Shown in pieces: positions 21,935-34,060 of a stretch of 64,000 nucleotides of DNA (position 1 is its first letter; the number at the start of each line of letters is the position of its first letter). Below the pieces are notes generated by a model. The model saw only the letters and a list, made by a program, of their open reading frames with translations. It did no database searches and was not told the origin of the DNA. The stretch comes from Siphonodentalium dalli (Eukaryota; Mollusca; Scaphopoda; Gadilida; Siphonodentaliidae), in contig CP136065.1 in assembly GCA_032622095.1 (NCBI GenBank), positions 24,621,141-24,685,140 of the forward strand. The letters are read 5' to 3'. Position numbers and translations under genes: made by a program.

Positions 21935-22620
21935 GTTTGATATATTTGATGGATGGATTTGTACACTAGTTTGGGACACCTATTAAATGACTGGGACATT
22001 CAGTGGGTGGTTTGAGACACTAGTTGGACGTTTTAGACACTCCTGATGGTTTTGATAATCATCGTGTGGCTTGGGACACTCATTGGGTGATTATGGACAC
22101 TCATCTGTTGGTTTGAGACACCCATTGGATGGCTTGTGGTACATACTTGATAATTTGAGACCCCCACTTGTGTGGTTTGGGACACCACGTACATGAATTG
22201 GGATACTCGATGGGTAACATATGGCAATCGTTGAATGGTATGGAACACACATTGGATTGGCTTGTGCACTAATTGGATGGTTTTTGACACTATTTGGGTC
22301 GACTGTGTTACATATTATGTGGTTTGGGACACTCGTTGGCTGATTTGGATTGCCCCTTCTATGGACTGGGACTCACCGATTGATTTAAACATATTTTATT
22401 ATCTCTCAGTCAATAAACAAAATACAAATAAAGATAATAGAATTTATGATATGGATGAGATTAATTTGGTATATTATTAAGAAGTCGGTTGAGACACCTG
22501 TTTTGTGGTTTTACACTCCTTGGATGGTTTGGGACACGCGTTGTTTTTGACACCCAGTGGATGTATTTCGATACTAGTTTGGTGGCTGTGGACACTCATT
22601 AAATTATATTCGATACCGGA
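21935..22620 (-). repeat. Same minisatellite in reverse orientation
   Basis: Units of the form TGGTTTGGGACACTCATTGG are the complement of the preceding array. The switch of orientation is at about 21930-21960. Confidence 0.85.
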
Positions 22621-22639
22621 TATGAGGTTTAGTTAAAAA

Positions 22640-23340
22640 TCACTGACGAAATAGATCTTTTTGACTTTCGATTGCAATATTCGCCGCCATTTCAGACACT
22701 GTAGGGACAAATTCTCGACATATAGCCCATTATTATCGGATTAGGGTCCGACATCATTTACTGTTGTGCTAGCCATTACATGGGTTTTCGTCTAAATGGA
22801 AACAATCTGGTGAACTTTTAACGAAAATTCCCAATTATACTACTTTCTGTAGCCATAGTGTCCCTATTTTTGGAACTGATTGCCTCATTTCTGCTAAAAT
22901 GGGCACCAGTGGTTCATATCTGACGTCTAATGAGTATTCAGTACACTGGTATGTTGTTTGATTTGCGGTTATTCTGGGCATTAAAATAATATTTGATTTT
23001 TCTTCGAAATTTATTAGTACTACCTATTTCGAAATTGAAGGGCCCAAATTCCCAATCCTCGTGATATGGCTCACAATTATCAGACATTGATTTAAAATGG
23101 CACAAATGGCCATTTAAACCAAATTTCTTATAAATGGAAACGATCTGGTGAAATTTTGTGAAATTCGGTCGCCATTTTTAATTTTGACAATCAAATTGTA
23201 CACGAAATAACATACGTCTGTCATGACAACAATACTAATTTGTTTATGTTGCATATTCCTGCCATCTGTATAACTCTAATTTAAATGACATTCATGTGTA
23301 TATTTCATAAGAAACGGAAAATCATACATAAAAAACACAA
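22640..23340. other. Unique-looking interior of the foldback element
   Basis: AT-rich and without a recognised reading frame. It is not clearly matched by the left half, so the palindrome is incomplete here. Confidence 0.4.
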
Positions 23341-23485
23341 ATAGGACCTTTTTTTTTAAATGCTCTAGAAAATTTTCCCCAAAGCGGATTTTGGATATGT
23401 TGTTCCCCAGGTTCTGTCCGACAAAATGACACCAAAAACAGCTTGTAAACAATTTGTTCTAGGTCCAATGCTTCAACGACCAGAC

Positions 23486-25330
23486 AGTATATGTACACTA
23501 TTACATGTATTATCACTATTCCAAATCGTATTCAATGCTACTCCCTACTCAGAGTCCATAGTGACTAAATTATAGCCATGCATCTTTATTATTCACTTCG
23601 ATTCGCAGTATCTGTTCTTTAACATACGTGTAAAGTTGAAGAGAACTGTCCTGCATGCCCTATTTTAAATGGTATTCATTGTTACAACCGGCTGAATGAT
23701 TTATTATGACATTCCGTTTTGCTTTTCATATACCGAAGGGTCGAGTGAGAACTGGCTCGTTGACCCTATTTGAATTATTATTCATTACTACTACCTGCTG
23801 ACCGATTTATTTTGAAACCATTTTTCTGTTTGCTTTTCACAAAGAAAGGTTAAGTGAGAACTGGATTTCAGATCATGCTTACACTCTGTACAATATGCCA
23901 TGTATTATTATTAAAGACATATTATTCGGGTGCGTGAAATTGTTAGTTAAGTTAGTAAGCAAGTTAGTACCCAGGCGCTATGCCAACCTGGTGTGTAGGA
24001 TTTTACTAACATCCAGAATATTTCAATGGAATCAACCATACCACTCCATAGAAAACATCGTCTGAACTATGCCCAATTGTAAATATTTACATCTCGATTC
24101 GGGACGCAACTATCGGCGATAATCTAACACAAATGATTTCGCCATCGAGTCATTGCATGTAATTAATATATAAGAATGACTGTGTGTATCGTAAATTTGG
24201 ATTAATATTTGTAACAAAAAACTACTTTGAGCAAGATTATACTCAATTTCTATTTGATCACCATACCGAAGTGTTTCACATTCACATCACTTTAATTCTC
24301 ACTGGAATTATGGGTTTACCTGAGAACGTGGTCGCTTACCCTTTACATCTCTTTAGTATGCTATACATATACGGTACATTATGCTATAATTATACGGTAA
24401 AATAACGGAAAGAGGATAATACATTGGCCCACATAAAATAATAATAACAAAGTTGCAGTTGAAGATGTCGAAAATTATTGAATCTTATTCATTGTTACTC
24501 CCTGCTAACCGATTTATGGACAAATGTTAAGGGTTAAATATGAACTGAATGGCCGACCCAATTATTACGGTGGAATATATGTACACTATTACATCCATTA
24601 TTGTTATTAATGCTCACTGGAATTAGGGGGTTATCTGAGAACTGGATCGCTGACCATTTCCATCTCATTAGTATGCTATACATATACGGTACATTTTACT
24701 TTGATATATTAATTTCAGTTATTAGAGCTAATGTTGTTGTCTATCACTAAATTGAGTTTGAACCTGGAGTAAGGCATACAGAAATGGGAGGTTCAAATTA
24801 GCCCGAGGCACACATTGCCAAGGTCGTAAGATCGATCTGAAACTAGATAATCTATAATTAGTACTGGATACAATCTTAAAATAGTTTTGAAAAAAAGGAA
24901 CATCACAAAGATTTAACCACATTTAGACTTCTTCACACGCATAATTGGCAAAAGTTCATCTTGCAACTCACTAATCATGTTTATCAACTGCATCCTTGTC
25001 CAGGAAAGAAAACAATATAACTGTAATTCATTGACCCCTATAATTGAGTCTCCCAATGTTGGCTTAGCATGCACATTATAGAATGCACTGGTCGTTGTAA
25101 AGGGTTATCTTTATCCAAAGTAATGCACTTGAGACACCATCTATCAAATTTAAGGCTGTTATATTAATGAGAGCTGTGTGGGTTCCAATGTCCCGTGGTA
25201 GTGGTTTGTCATATCTCAATGAAACATCACGTACACTTGGTTTACAAATATTGAACCAAACATTCGCAAAATAATGTCTCCTTGGCTCTAGTCAGATACT
25301 GACAGGACAAGCGACTTTTCAGTTTCCAAA
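23486..25330 (+). repeat. Repeat family X, copy 2
   Basis: This holds GAGAACTGGCTCGTTGACCC units, a stretch with ATACATATACGGTACATT, and a 3' part (24950-25330) with CTCCCAATGTTGGCTTAGCA and TCAATGAAACATCACGTACA. The same parts in the same order occur at 29110-30390, and the 3' part again at 33010-33330. The class is unknown; I see no transposase or RT. Confidence 0.7.
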
Positions 25331-25348
25331 CGTCACAAATACTTATAA

Positions 25349-25374
25349 GCGACGAATCACTTGTGATTCGTCGC
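25349..25374. repeat. Perfect 12-bp inverted repeat
   Basis: GCGACGAATCAC, a TT spacer, then GTGATTCGTCGC. It is followed at 25475-25600 by four loose copies of TATAGGCAACAA. Confidence 0.85.
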
Positions 25375-25629
25375 CTATATAGCTCTTATGCGGAATTTAT
25401 GTGTTTCATGGGTGTGATTTGTCGAATTTGTGTTCAATTGTTACGTGTGACTTTAGGATCGTTTGAGAAAATGACAAAGTGTTATAGGCAACAACCACAT
25501 TCATAATTATAGGCAACAAAAATGATTCTCGTCCAAAATGTCTAAGTCATATAGGCAACAAATCGCTGCTCGATGGAGGAAAAAACGAATATATGCAACA
25601 CTTTGCGATTCAATTAGAAGGCAGATATT

Positions 25630-26150
25630 CAAGGATGTGAACCTGTGCCCATATCCACAGGTCTCCAAGGTGAACACGACCCGGTAGGTATCACGAGGGC
25701 AACGAAGTTCAGACTCTTAAGTGGCATTACCATCTATCCTTTTTGCCAAATAGTCTTTTCGGTAAGTGGCACTGTCACTTGAGGCGCCATGGGAGGGTAT
25801 CACCTTAACGGACGTTCACTAACTACAGCTGTTGGTGACGAAGCTTTGTTGATACTCTGCTAAATCTGGTGTGGCTGGCGTCCCATTCCGTTTTGAGTTG
25901 CCTTTCATAAAGGTGTACCTGGCCTATTTACAGGCGGCTGGAGTCAAATCCGAGTTACCTCTCAGGGAGGTTGTGGCATGGCGGCTGGCGTCCAATCCCA
26001 AGGTATGCGAGCTGTATCAGACAGCCTGATTATGTGTTCACTGTGAATGAAGACTCTCCAGTCTACCTGATCCAATGAGTTGTTTAGGTATCTATTCAAT
26101 TCAGGCCTTTGATTGAGGCTCAGCAGGTGTTCTTGTCGCCCGCATTATAC
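25630..26150. other. GC-richer block of unknown origin
   Basis: Base composition rises and AT runs vanish between two X copies. Motifs such as GGCGGCTGGCGTCCAATCCC and GGTGTGGCTGGCGTCCCATT repeat a TGGCGTCC phrase. It has no long open frame. It could be the 5'UTR or LTR-like part of another element; the resemblance is only compositional. Confidence 0.4.
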
Positions 26151-27000
26151 ATATGCGGTTCAATTTACTTTGATATCATTTCTGTATGATTGGTGATAAT
26201 GTTGCTGTCATGTTCAATTTAGCCGGAGATACACATGGCCAATGTTGTAAGAATAACTAAATTAAAAATTGCACCTCTTCGTGTTGGCAAGGTTAAGGAA
26301 AGGAAATATACTCGACCTGCAAGTGGACACTCTATAATCAGAACTGGAGACAATCAGTTTTGAAGAAAGAACATAACCAAGATTTAAACACATATATGTA
26401 ATAAGCATAATTTGAAAAAGTGCATCTTGCAACTCACTAATCATGTTAGCCAACTGCACCCTTGGGCTTATTTCATATTGAAATAGTCCCATATAGGGCG
26501 GTTTTAATATATGTGTAACTGGTTGTCTTCGTTGTTTATATTTGTTAGGAGTGATGTTGATAATAATTATAATTTCCATTTTCATTTGCCTGATGACGGA
26601 AAGTTTGGTTGATAGCGCAGTGTCATATCGGACGCGGCACCCTAATACCAACACGGCGGTATGAAGCCTGAACTTATGAATTTCTTAAGATTGCGATCCG
26701 GGGGTCATCATATATAGATAAATACGTTAGATAAACTTCTAGAGTCTGTATATGCCACATAAAGACGCAGATGACATTAGAAGAATTGGGACTCGTCTTC
26801 AGCATGGACAAAAACAAAGAGCGTGATGTGTTAGTCTATTAATGATCTGATGAAAATAGTCAGGATACTAAAGCCAGAAAGGCCTCTAAAAATGCACATA
26901 CTGCTGACATTTTTCTTTCAGAAAGTTTTGAATAAATGGAATATGACGTTATATCGCAATCTTAAACGCTATATTATTAAAGAGGTATCCAAAACTGATT
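26130..27000 (+). repeat. Repeat family X, copy 3 (internally deleted)
   Basis: This matches the 29640-29860 part of copy 4 (GGAGATACACATGGCCAATG) and then jumps to the part at 30900-31290 (GGCTTATTTCATATTGAAAT; GAAGAATTGGGACTCGTCTT). It thus lacks the middle kilobase. An insert of about 120 bp at 26620-26740 is absent from copy 4. Confidence 0.7.
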
Positions 27001-28290
27001 ACCGTGTTAACTATCTAGCATAGTTGTTTGATTCAGTGTTTCCAACAGTCATCAGTAGGCCTAATAAATTAAAAACGACAACATTAAATATAACAGTGAA
27101 ATTTATGCATTGAATATTCAGAAACACACGAAAGTTGTAACACACACTCTCTCTCACTCCCAATGCATCTCGCTCTCTCTCTCTCTCTCTCTGACTTCAG
27201 CAATTTATTGTCTAAGATTATTAAATTCATCATTATCACGTTAGTCATATACTGTCCTCTTCAACATGGACTCTTGTCCTCTGCTCTTCTTATATACTCC
27301 ATGCCTTTTTTCATTTCGGAGGAGTTAACTCAACATGAGCGAATACTCGCTTGTTGTTAGATCCTCTCACCCTCATCTATTCTAAATCATGTCACACAAA
27401 TTAAAACAAATAATGTATGTTCTTTCAGGGTAGAAATAAATATTGTTTAAACTAAGGCATGTATTAATTTATATGTAAATTACGACTTCCAAAAGAATCC
27501 GTCTGTATCACGTGGCGATAAATTAGACTTAACTGTATTGGAAAGCTCTTACACAGTTGCTGTTCAGTGAGACCCGGTTTAATAATTCGAATTGACTGAT
27601 TCAATCTTGCAGTTAGTACATGAATAATTTATGGAACTTGGTGTAATATTAGCTAAATAAATGAGCCTAATAATCGATAATGCCAACCGATATGTGTGTT
27701 TAATTCACTTTTGTTCTACGGTTGTTTAATGCTATATTTATTGACATTATCATTGTTTCATTCATTTGAAGTAGTCCTATATATAGCATCATCATTCTCT
27801 CCATATATTTCTCTTCATTTTGACCCCGCTTCTCAAATATTTATTTTTATCTAAGATTTTCCCCCTCCTTTTTAAAATGGTTTAATCTTCATTTTCTAAT
27901 TTTCGGCATGCCAAATTTGTCTTTGTCATTCTGGCATTATACGTGTTAGGTCGCACTGTATGTGCGTTTTTGTATTATTCATATATATTTCAATCCTGTC
28001 AGTAATTTGTTTTGCTAATGGGTTTCCCGTATCATTTTTAAGTGGTCTATTTATTTCTGTCTAGCAATTTTCATTCTTCCTATATTTTTAATTAATAGTA
28101 TATTACTTATTGTGTTGGTTAGTTCACATCTCAGTGGACCTTTTAATTTTGGAAGCTCACATCTGTGAGTGCGTTTATTGAATCCTGCACTATGATTTGC
28201 AGGTTAAAACATTAAAGCATACTGTTCAATAACATGTTGGTTTATGGGTCTTGGCCAACTCCGGATAGTAAAACACTGTCCAACAACCAG
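27001..28290. other. AT-rich intergenic DNA with a CT microsatellite
   Basis: A CT-rich run at 27148-27192 is the only structured item. No gene was recognised. Confidence 0.5.
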
Positions 28291-28690
28291 ACACAGCACA
28301 AGCAGCAAAGAAGGTTAGAGCAGACGACCTATTCTCCTTTCCACAAGAAGGTTAGAGTAGACGACCTATTCTCCTTTCCACAAGAAGGTTAGAGCAGACG
28401 ACCTATTCCCTTTCCACAAGATGATACAATTATCAATGAAGAAAACACGGCAAATTTCGATGAGTTCTCGAAAGAGCCCACGCCACACGTCGATTCGCAC
28501 CCTCTCGAGTACTGGGATGTACACCAGACAAGAGTATCTAAAATTCTCCAGTCCAGCCCAGCGGTATTTGACAATTCTAGCATCTTCTTCCCCAGTTGAA
28601 CGACTCTTCAGCGTAGCCGGAAATATGCACAGATCAGACCGATGCCGACAGTACATTCGAAGACGTCATGATGGTCACGTGCAAATGCAG
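28290..28690 (+). pseudogene. hAT transposase C-terminal dimerisation region, frameshifted
   Basis: Frame one reads DEFSKEPTPHVDSHPLEYWD, typical of the hAT segment before the dimerisation domain. After a +1 shift near 28550 the next frame gives QRYLTILASSSPVERLFSVA and GNMHRSDRCR, the hallmark of the hAT C-terminal dimerisation domain. Upstream, a 37-bp stretch encoding DDLFSFPQ is present three times. The catalytic core is absent. The sequence then runs into a duplicated 3' region and, at 29040-29110, into TAATCGATTACATTTTACT, like hAT subterminal sequence. Confidence 0.85.
28308..28417 (+). repeat. 37-bp tandem repeat, three copies, within the hAT remnant
   Basis: The unit starts AAGAAGGTTAGAGCAGACGA. 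The third copy lacks one base. The 37-base period breaks the reading frame. Confidence 0.9.
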
Positions 28691-29026
28691 AGTCTAAGAC
28701 CGTTAATACTTAATGTCGAATGTGTTTATTGCTTGCTTGTTTTATTTGCTCAATCTTTCCTTATTCACATGTTATATAGTAATGCTTTTATTCAATAATA
28801 TTTTAATTTGATTTATTTCAATTCATTATATATTCCTATGGGATCAAAATGGTCACGTGCAAATGCAGAGTCAAAGACCCGTAATACTTAATGTCGAATG
28901 TGTTTATTGCTTGCTTGTTTTATTTGCTCAATCTTTCCTTATTCACATGTTATATAGTAATGTTTTTATTCAATAATATTTTAATTTGATTTATTTCAAT
29001 TCATTATATATTCCTATGGGATCAAA
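28671..29026 (+). repeat. 178-bp tandem duplication in the hAT 3' region
   Basis: ATGGTCACGTGCAAATGCAG at 28671 recurs at 28849 and the following 178 bases are nearly identical, suggesting a recent duplication. Confidence 0.9.
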
Positions 29027-29109
29027 ATGGTTGGAAACTAAACATTGTAATCAGATGTAATCGAAAAGCAATCGATTACATTTTACTAAAGTAATTGTAA
29101 TCGTAATTC

Positions 29110-31290
29110 GTTATTATTGTTGTAACTCATTAAACCCTTGGCTTAACTTCTATCTAGTTTGACCATATTTATTACCTTGAATTTATTGTATGCCTGTTGA
29201 TTCACCATAATTTGTTCCATCATATAAAGTTAAGTGAGAACTGGCTCGCTGGCCCTGTTTACAATATTATTCATTTGTATGCCCCGCTGACTTATTATGA
29301 CCCATTTTTGTTTGTTGGTTTTTTATATATCGAAGAGTTAAGTGAGAACTGGCTTACTGACCATGTACTGGTGCTTATTATTTTGCCATTATATGTGTAC
29401 ACTATTCCATGGATTATTTATTATGACACCTTTTGTCGGATTTTAATATATCGGAGTGTGAAGTGAGAACTAGCGCGCTCACCCTATTTGAAATCTTATT
29501 CATTGCTACTCCCTGGTGACCGATTTATTATAACAATTGCTGTTGCTTATTATTGTACCAAATATATACACTATTCCATGTATTCGTATTGCCCACTGGA
29601 GTTACATGAGAACTGGCTCACTGTCACTTTCCATCTCATTAATATGCAATACGTATACGGTAGTTTTACTTTGATATCGTCATTTCTGTATGGTCGGTGA
29701 TACTGCTGCTGCCATGTTCAATTTAGTCGGAGATACACATGGCCAATGTCGTAAGAATAAATAAATTTAAAAAGTACATCACACAGATTTAACCACATAT
29801 AAACTTATTAATAAGTATAATTTGAAAAAAATCCATCTTGCAACTCACTAATCATATTTGCCAAATGTCTTGCTACTCACTAATCATACTTGCCAAATGC
29901 ATCCTTGTCCAGAAAAGAAAACAATATAATTGTAATACATTGACCCCTATAATCGAGTCTCCCAATGTTGGCTTAGCATGCACATTATACAATGCACTGG
30001 TCGAATTAAAGAAACATCTTTATCAACAAATAATACCCTTGAGACACCATCTAGCAAATTGAGGGGCTGTTATATTAATTTGAGAGCTGACTGTGTTTCA
30101 ATGATTGTCATCTCTCAATGAAACAGCAAGCACGTACACTTGGTGTACAAATGGTGAACCCCCAACATTCGCAAAATTAGTGCGTGATATTGTAAAGCAA
30201 TGGAAATTGATCTCGGACATGGCTAATCTGGCCTCCCATACCAATACAAATAGAAGCATAAACAATGTAAATGGGTCAGTTTCTCATTTCCAGTACAACT
30301 TTCACAGACAGGATATCAAGGAAAGTTCTTGTTTCTCATCAAAATAATTAGTCAGATACTGATAGGACAAGTGACTTTTCGGTTTGTGCAAATGTTAATA
30401 ATTGTAGCTGGAGAAACGCCGTTTGTGGATAAACAATTTTGTAGCTTTATGGCGAGTAAATAAGACTCATTCTGTTCTTGATAATTAAGTGTTGATAATT
30501 TGACGTCAGGTCGCGACGGTCATCTTTACTATCGCCTTTCTGTCTTAAATAGGACGTATTGAATATGACATATTTTCTCGATCTGAAACGAACAGTGACG
30601 TTTGTGAATGTACGCGGTGTATTCAGCGGAATGCGAACTAGTCCCCATGGGGAAGGTGCAACGCCGTGGTTTACAATGTTTTAGCATTTTGCCACTCGGT
30701 CATAAAGTTCACCAATAAGAAAGACCTTCGTTTCAAAACGAGGCCAGTATTAAAGAGCGTTATTAGCTATATGCTTATTCAGCATTATCCTCGTTTTAAT
30801 ATATTGATATCCCTTATTCCAAAAAGAGGGTACATCTGATGTCGTGAGTTGGTTTATTCATATTATTTTTTAGCCTGTTGTGAAAATAAGCACAAAACGG
30901 GCTTATTTCATATTGAAATAATCCCATATAATGCGGTTTTAATATATATGTAACTTGTTGTGTCTTCGTTTATATGTGTTCCGAATGACGTTGATAATAA
31001 TTATAATTTCATTTGCCTTAGAGTCTTTGTGTGCCACATAAAGACTCAGAGGACATTAGAAGAATTGGGACTCGTCTTTGGCATGGAAAAAGCAAAGAGC
31101 GTGATGTGTTAGTCTATTAATGATCTGCTTAAAATAGTCAGGCTACTAAATCCATAACGGTCTCTAGAAATGCACATACTGCTGACATTTTTCTTTTAGA
31201 AGGTTTTGAATAAATGGAATAGGACGTTCTGTTTCAAATATCCCAATCTTAACCGCTATATTATTACAGAGGTAGCTAACTAGACATAGA
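29110..31290 (+). repeat. Repeat family X, copy 4 (most complete)
   Basis: The order is: degenerate GAGAACTGGCTNGCTGACC units (29110-29640), a middle part with GGAGATACACATGGCCAATG (29640-29860), CTCCCAATGTTGGCTTAGCA (29960), TGTAGCTGGAGAAACGCCGT (30405), and the 3' part with GCCACATAAAGACTCAGAGG (31030-31290). It gives a reference layout of about 2.2 kb for the family. Short open frames (30105-30347) have a relative at 33048-33311, but stops and shifts differ, so coding is doubtful. Confidence 0.7.
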
Positions 31291-31299
31291 AACCAAACG

Positions 31300-31849
31300 C
31301 AGCATTGCGAACTGGGTGTCTTAAATATTGGAAACAATTGTTGAGAATAAATTACATGAGGCCACAAGGACTCACTCTTGTGGCACTTTATAACATATCA
31401 ACCTCCTCGTGCAAGTCCCGATGAATCCTGCAAATGTAAGCAACCAGGTTCGTGACAGCCCAGAGCTGCATCATCATTGCCGACTGAATCCAGTCATTTC
31501 CGTATAGTTATCCACCGTTCCAAAAATCAGAGCATGTGCGGAGAATCCTCCACTTTCGTCCATTCCAACTCGCACAGAGCACGAACCTAATGTTTCGCAA
31601 TCCGCTCCCATCGAGACGCTTGATTTCTTCCATTAAACAATCCACTCACCAGATAACAATGTTATGCCACAGTCCGTCCACACGACGTTGCACCGCTAAG
31701 ACGACGACCTTCACTGTTTCATCGCGTCGTATCGCCTCAACCAGCGTCTCGTCGTGGCCCACACCACCACCCAGGGCTTCTCCAGCACCTAGGCCTCACA
31801 GGATCCGGATAATATCCAGCTAATCGGACAGCAGCCCTCATAATTTTAG
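31300..31849. other. Unassigned DNA between X copy 4 and a LINE fragment
   Basis: A pyrimidine-rich plus-strand frame at 31536-31823 (Ser/Pro/Arg-rich) is open but has no recognisable domain. It may be part of an older element. Confidence 0.35.
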
Positions 31850-33000
31850 TTGGAAAAACGTTGTCGTAGTTATACATTTCTGAACTATTTTAAAAGTGGA
31901 TATGTTTTCACTTAAGCTTTTTGTAGTTGCTCCTTTCAGCGCAGAATCGAGAGTAAAATTTCTAAATATTCCAGAGAAGCATTCGTTTCGTTGTTTCCGG
32001 TACATCGGACAATGGAATAGAAAATATGTGTTTCTTCTGTTCCACATGCACATAAAGGATTTGATCTTAGGTGATTTTCGCACAAATCTTGAATAACAAA
32101 ATTACACCCAAGGTGAAGCATTCAGTGATGAACTTGCGTTGGGCGTGAGTAATGATAATAATGATAGATGTAAGGTTCCCTGGTCGAACTCAGGCAAGGT
32201 TTCGCAATTTCGTATGTTAGCTGAGTGAGTTCCACAACTCCACCGATGAAGGGAGCAAGGAAGGACTTTTCATATGACGCAGAATCGCAAGACAGATTGT
32301 CCAGGTGATGATGCTTCTTCGGTGGATATCGATGCATATTCTGTTGATCTTTGGACCAATGTATAGAGTGTCATTTTTTAAACATTTTATAAAACAGGCA
32401 TAATTTAGACATTTTCGACGCTCTGACAATGTTTCCCAACCAGTTTCCATAAGGAGATTTGTTTTGTTACAACTTTTCGTGGTTCCAGTGACTATTATTG
32501 CTGCCTCGTATTGTACCTGTTCACGTATAGCTTTAAGATTTAGCCCAGTTGTTTCAGACAGAAGTATACTCTAAAATACGGCTTATGTACGCAACATAAA
32601 TTCTTTTGAGGGTTCTCCTGCCCCTTAGGATAAATTTATACTTCCTTATTGGAGCTACTTCAGTTATATGGTCGCTCCAGCTACCTGTATTCTTAAAAAA
32701 TACCAAGATGTTTCTAACTAGATAGTTTCTATATTTTCGCCATCCATCTTTTCGTGAAATAATCATGGATTTTGTTTTGGGGGCACTGAATTTCACTCCA
32801 TTATCTTGAACATTTAGCAATTATTTCCGAATCTGAATTCATTAGGTCCACTGCTAAGTTAGGATATTCTACTGCTAATTATATAGGGGAATCTTCAGCG
32901 AACAATTTCATATTACATGTTACGTTACAGACGATGTCATTGATGTATACCAGGAATAAAATAGGTCATAATAATAACCATTGGGAGACTCCTGCCAAAA
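31850..33000 (-). pseudogene. LINE reverse transcriptase, 3' half, decayed
   Basis: Read on the minus strand from about 32990, the order is PILFLVYINDIV, NMKLFAEDS in place of the F/YADD box, VKFSAPKTKSMIIS, then a thumb region ending RIYVAYISRILEYTSV. Next come ETGWETLSERRKCLNYACF (32450), LLPSSVELWNSLS and a C-terminal zinc-like part with NPLCACGTEETH (32050). This is the standard order of RT plus C-terminal region in CR1/L2-like LINEs. Stops and frameshifts occur throughout. It is unlike the I/Nimb-like LINE at 9-13 kb. Confidence 0.8.
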
Positions 33001-34060
33001 CATGGTTCCATTTCCATTGTATTAATTTCAGAGCTGTCTGAGTTTCAATGTCCCGTGGTAGGTGTTTAACATGTCTCAATGAAACAGCATGTACACATGG
33101 TTTACGAATGATGACCCAAACATTCGCAATATTAGAGCATATTGGAAAGCAATGGAAATTAGTATCCGACATGGCTATTCTGGCCTCCAATACCAAGACA
33201 AATAGTTGCATAAACAATGCAATGGGGACATTTTCCCATATCCAGGATGACATTACTAGTTTCACAGTATCTCAACATGGTTCCAGCCAGATAATGATAG
33301 GACCGCAGTGACTTTTCGGTTTGTGCAAATGTTAACTATTGTAGCTGGAGAAACGCCGTTTGTGGATAATCAGTGTGGTCGCTTTAGGATGAGTAAATTA
33401 TAAAAACTAACATTTCTCTGCTCATGGCAATATCCATTCTGCGGCTGATAATCAAGTGTCGACAATCTTAAGGTAGGGTGCAATTCGCGGCGGCCATCTT
33501 TACCAAACTATGTGTTCACTTTAATCTCACCTTATCTGTCTAAAATACGGCTAATTGTTTATGACCTATTTTTCGATCTGAAATGAAATGACATTTGCGA
33601 ATATGCGCGGTTTCTTCGGCGGAATGCGAACCAGTCCTCGTGGTGAAGGTGCAACGCCGTGATTTACAACTTTTTGCCATTTTCTCTCGCACTCATAAAG
33701 TTCACCAATAATAATGACTGTTTACGCCTTCGTTGTCAAAACGCCGGAAGTATTAAAGAGCGTTCTTCGAAGTTTACCAATGATAATGACCGTTTACGCC
33801 TTCGTTGTCAAAACGCCGGAATTATTAAAGAGCGTTCTTAGATATACGTTTATTCAACTTGCTAATATATCATATTCGTTATTCCGTTGGGTGGCGCGGG
33901 CCACAGTGAAAATACACTATAATCAGCGTACATCTGGTAAGTCGTGAGTGGGTTTATTCTCCTGTCTGTTCTCGTGAAAATAAGCACAATACGGATTTGT
34001 TCTTATTTCAATAGTCCCATATAAAATCGGTTTTAATAACCCGAGTTTAGGCCCATGTTG
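33000..34060 (+). repeat. Repeat family X, copy 5 (3' part)
   Basis: This matches copy 4 from about 30080 on, including TGTAGCTGGAGAAACGCCGT (33341) and AAAGTTCACCAATA (33697). A unit of about 68 bp with GTTTACGCCTTCGTTGTCAA is duplicated at 33710-33840. The end carries the GGCGCGGGCCACAGTGAAAA phrase also seen at 2212. Confidence 0.7.

Larger units (their letters stand above)
19928..23485. mobile_element. Foldback element inserted in the 100-bp repeat
   Basis: The ends are inverted: CTGGTCGTTGAG at about 19928 and its complement at about 23485, each followed inward by GAACAAATTGTTTACAAGCT and the block through GGGGAAAATTTTCTA (19960-20060 and 23360-23460). The left inverted block is duplicated in tandem (about 19930-20260 and 20290-20600). 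The interior is two opposed minisatellite arrays. Flanking sequence on both sides is 100-bp-type repeat broken near CATATATGTACAC, so the insertion point can be read. No transposase is seen, so it is non-autonomous or of unknown class. Confidence 0.7.

Noticed and set aside
20903-22290. Several open frames of 60-110 codons
   Set aside because: All lie in the GTGTCCCAAACCAC minisatellite and come from the repeat.
28366-28656. Minus-strand frames over the hAT fragment
   Set aside because: They are shadows of the plus-strand hAT C-terminal domain.
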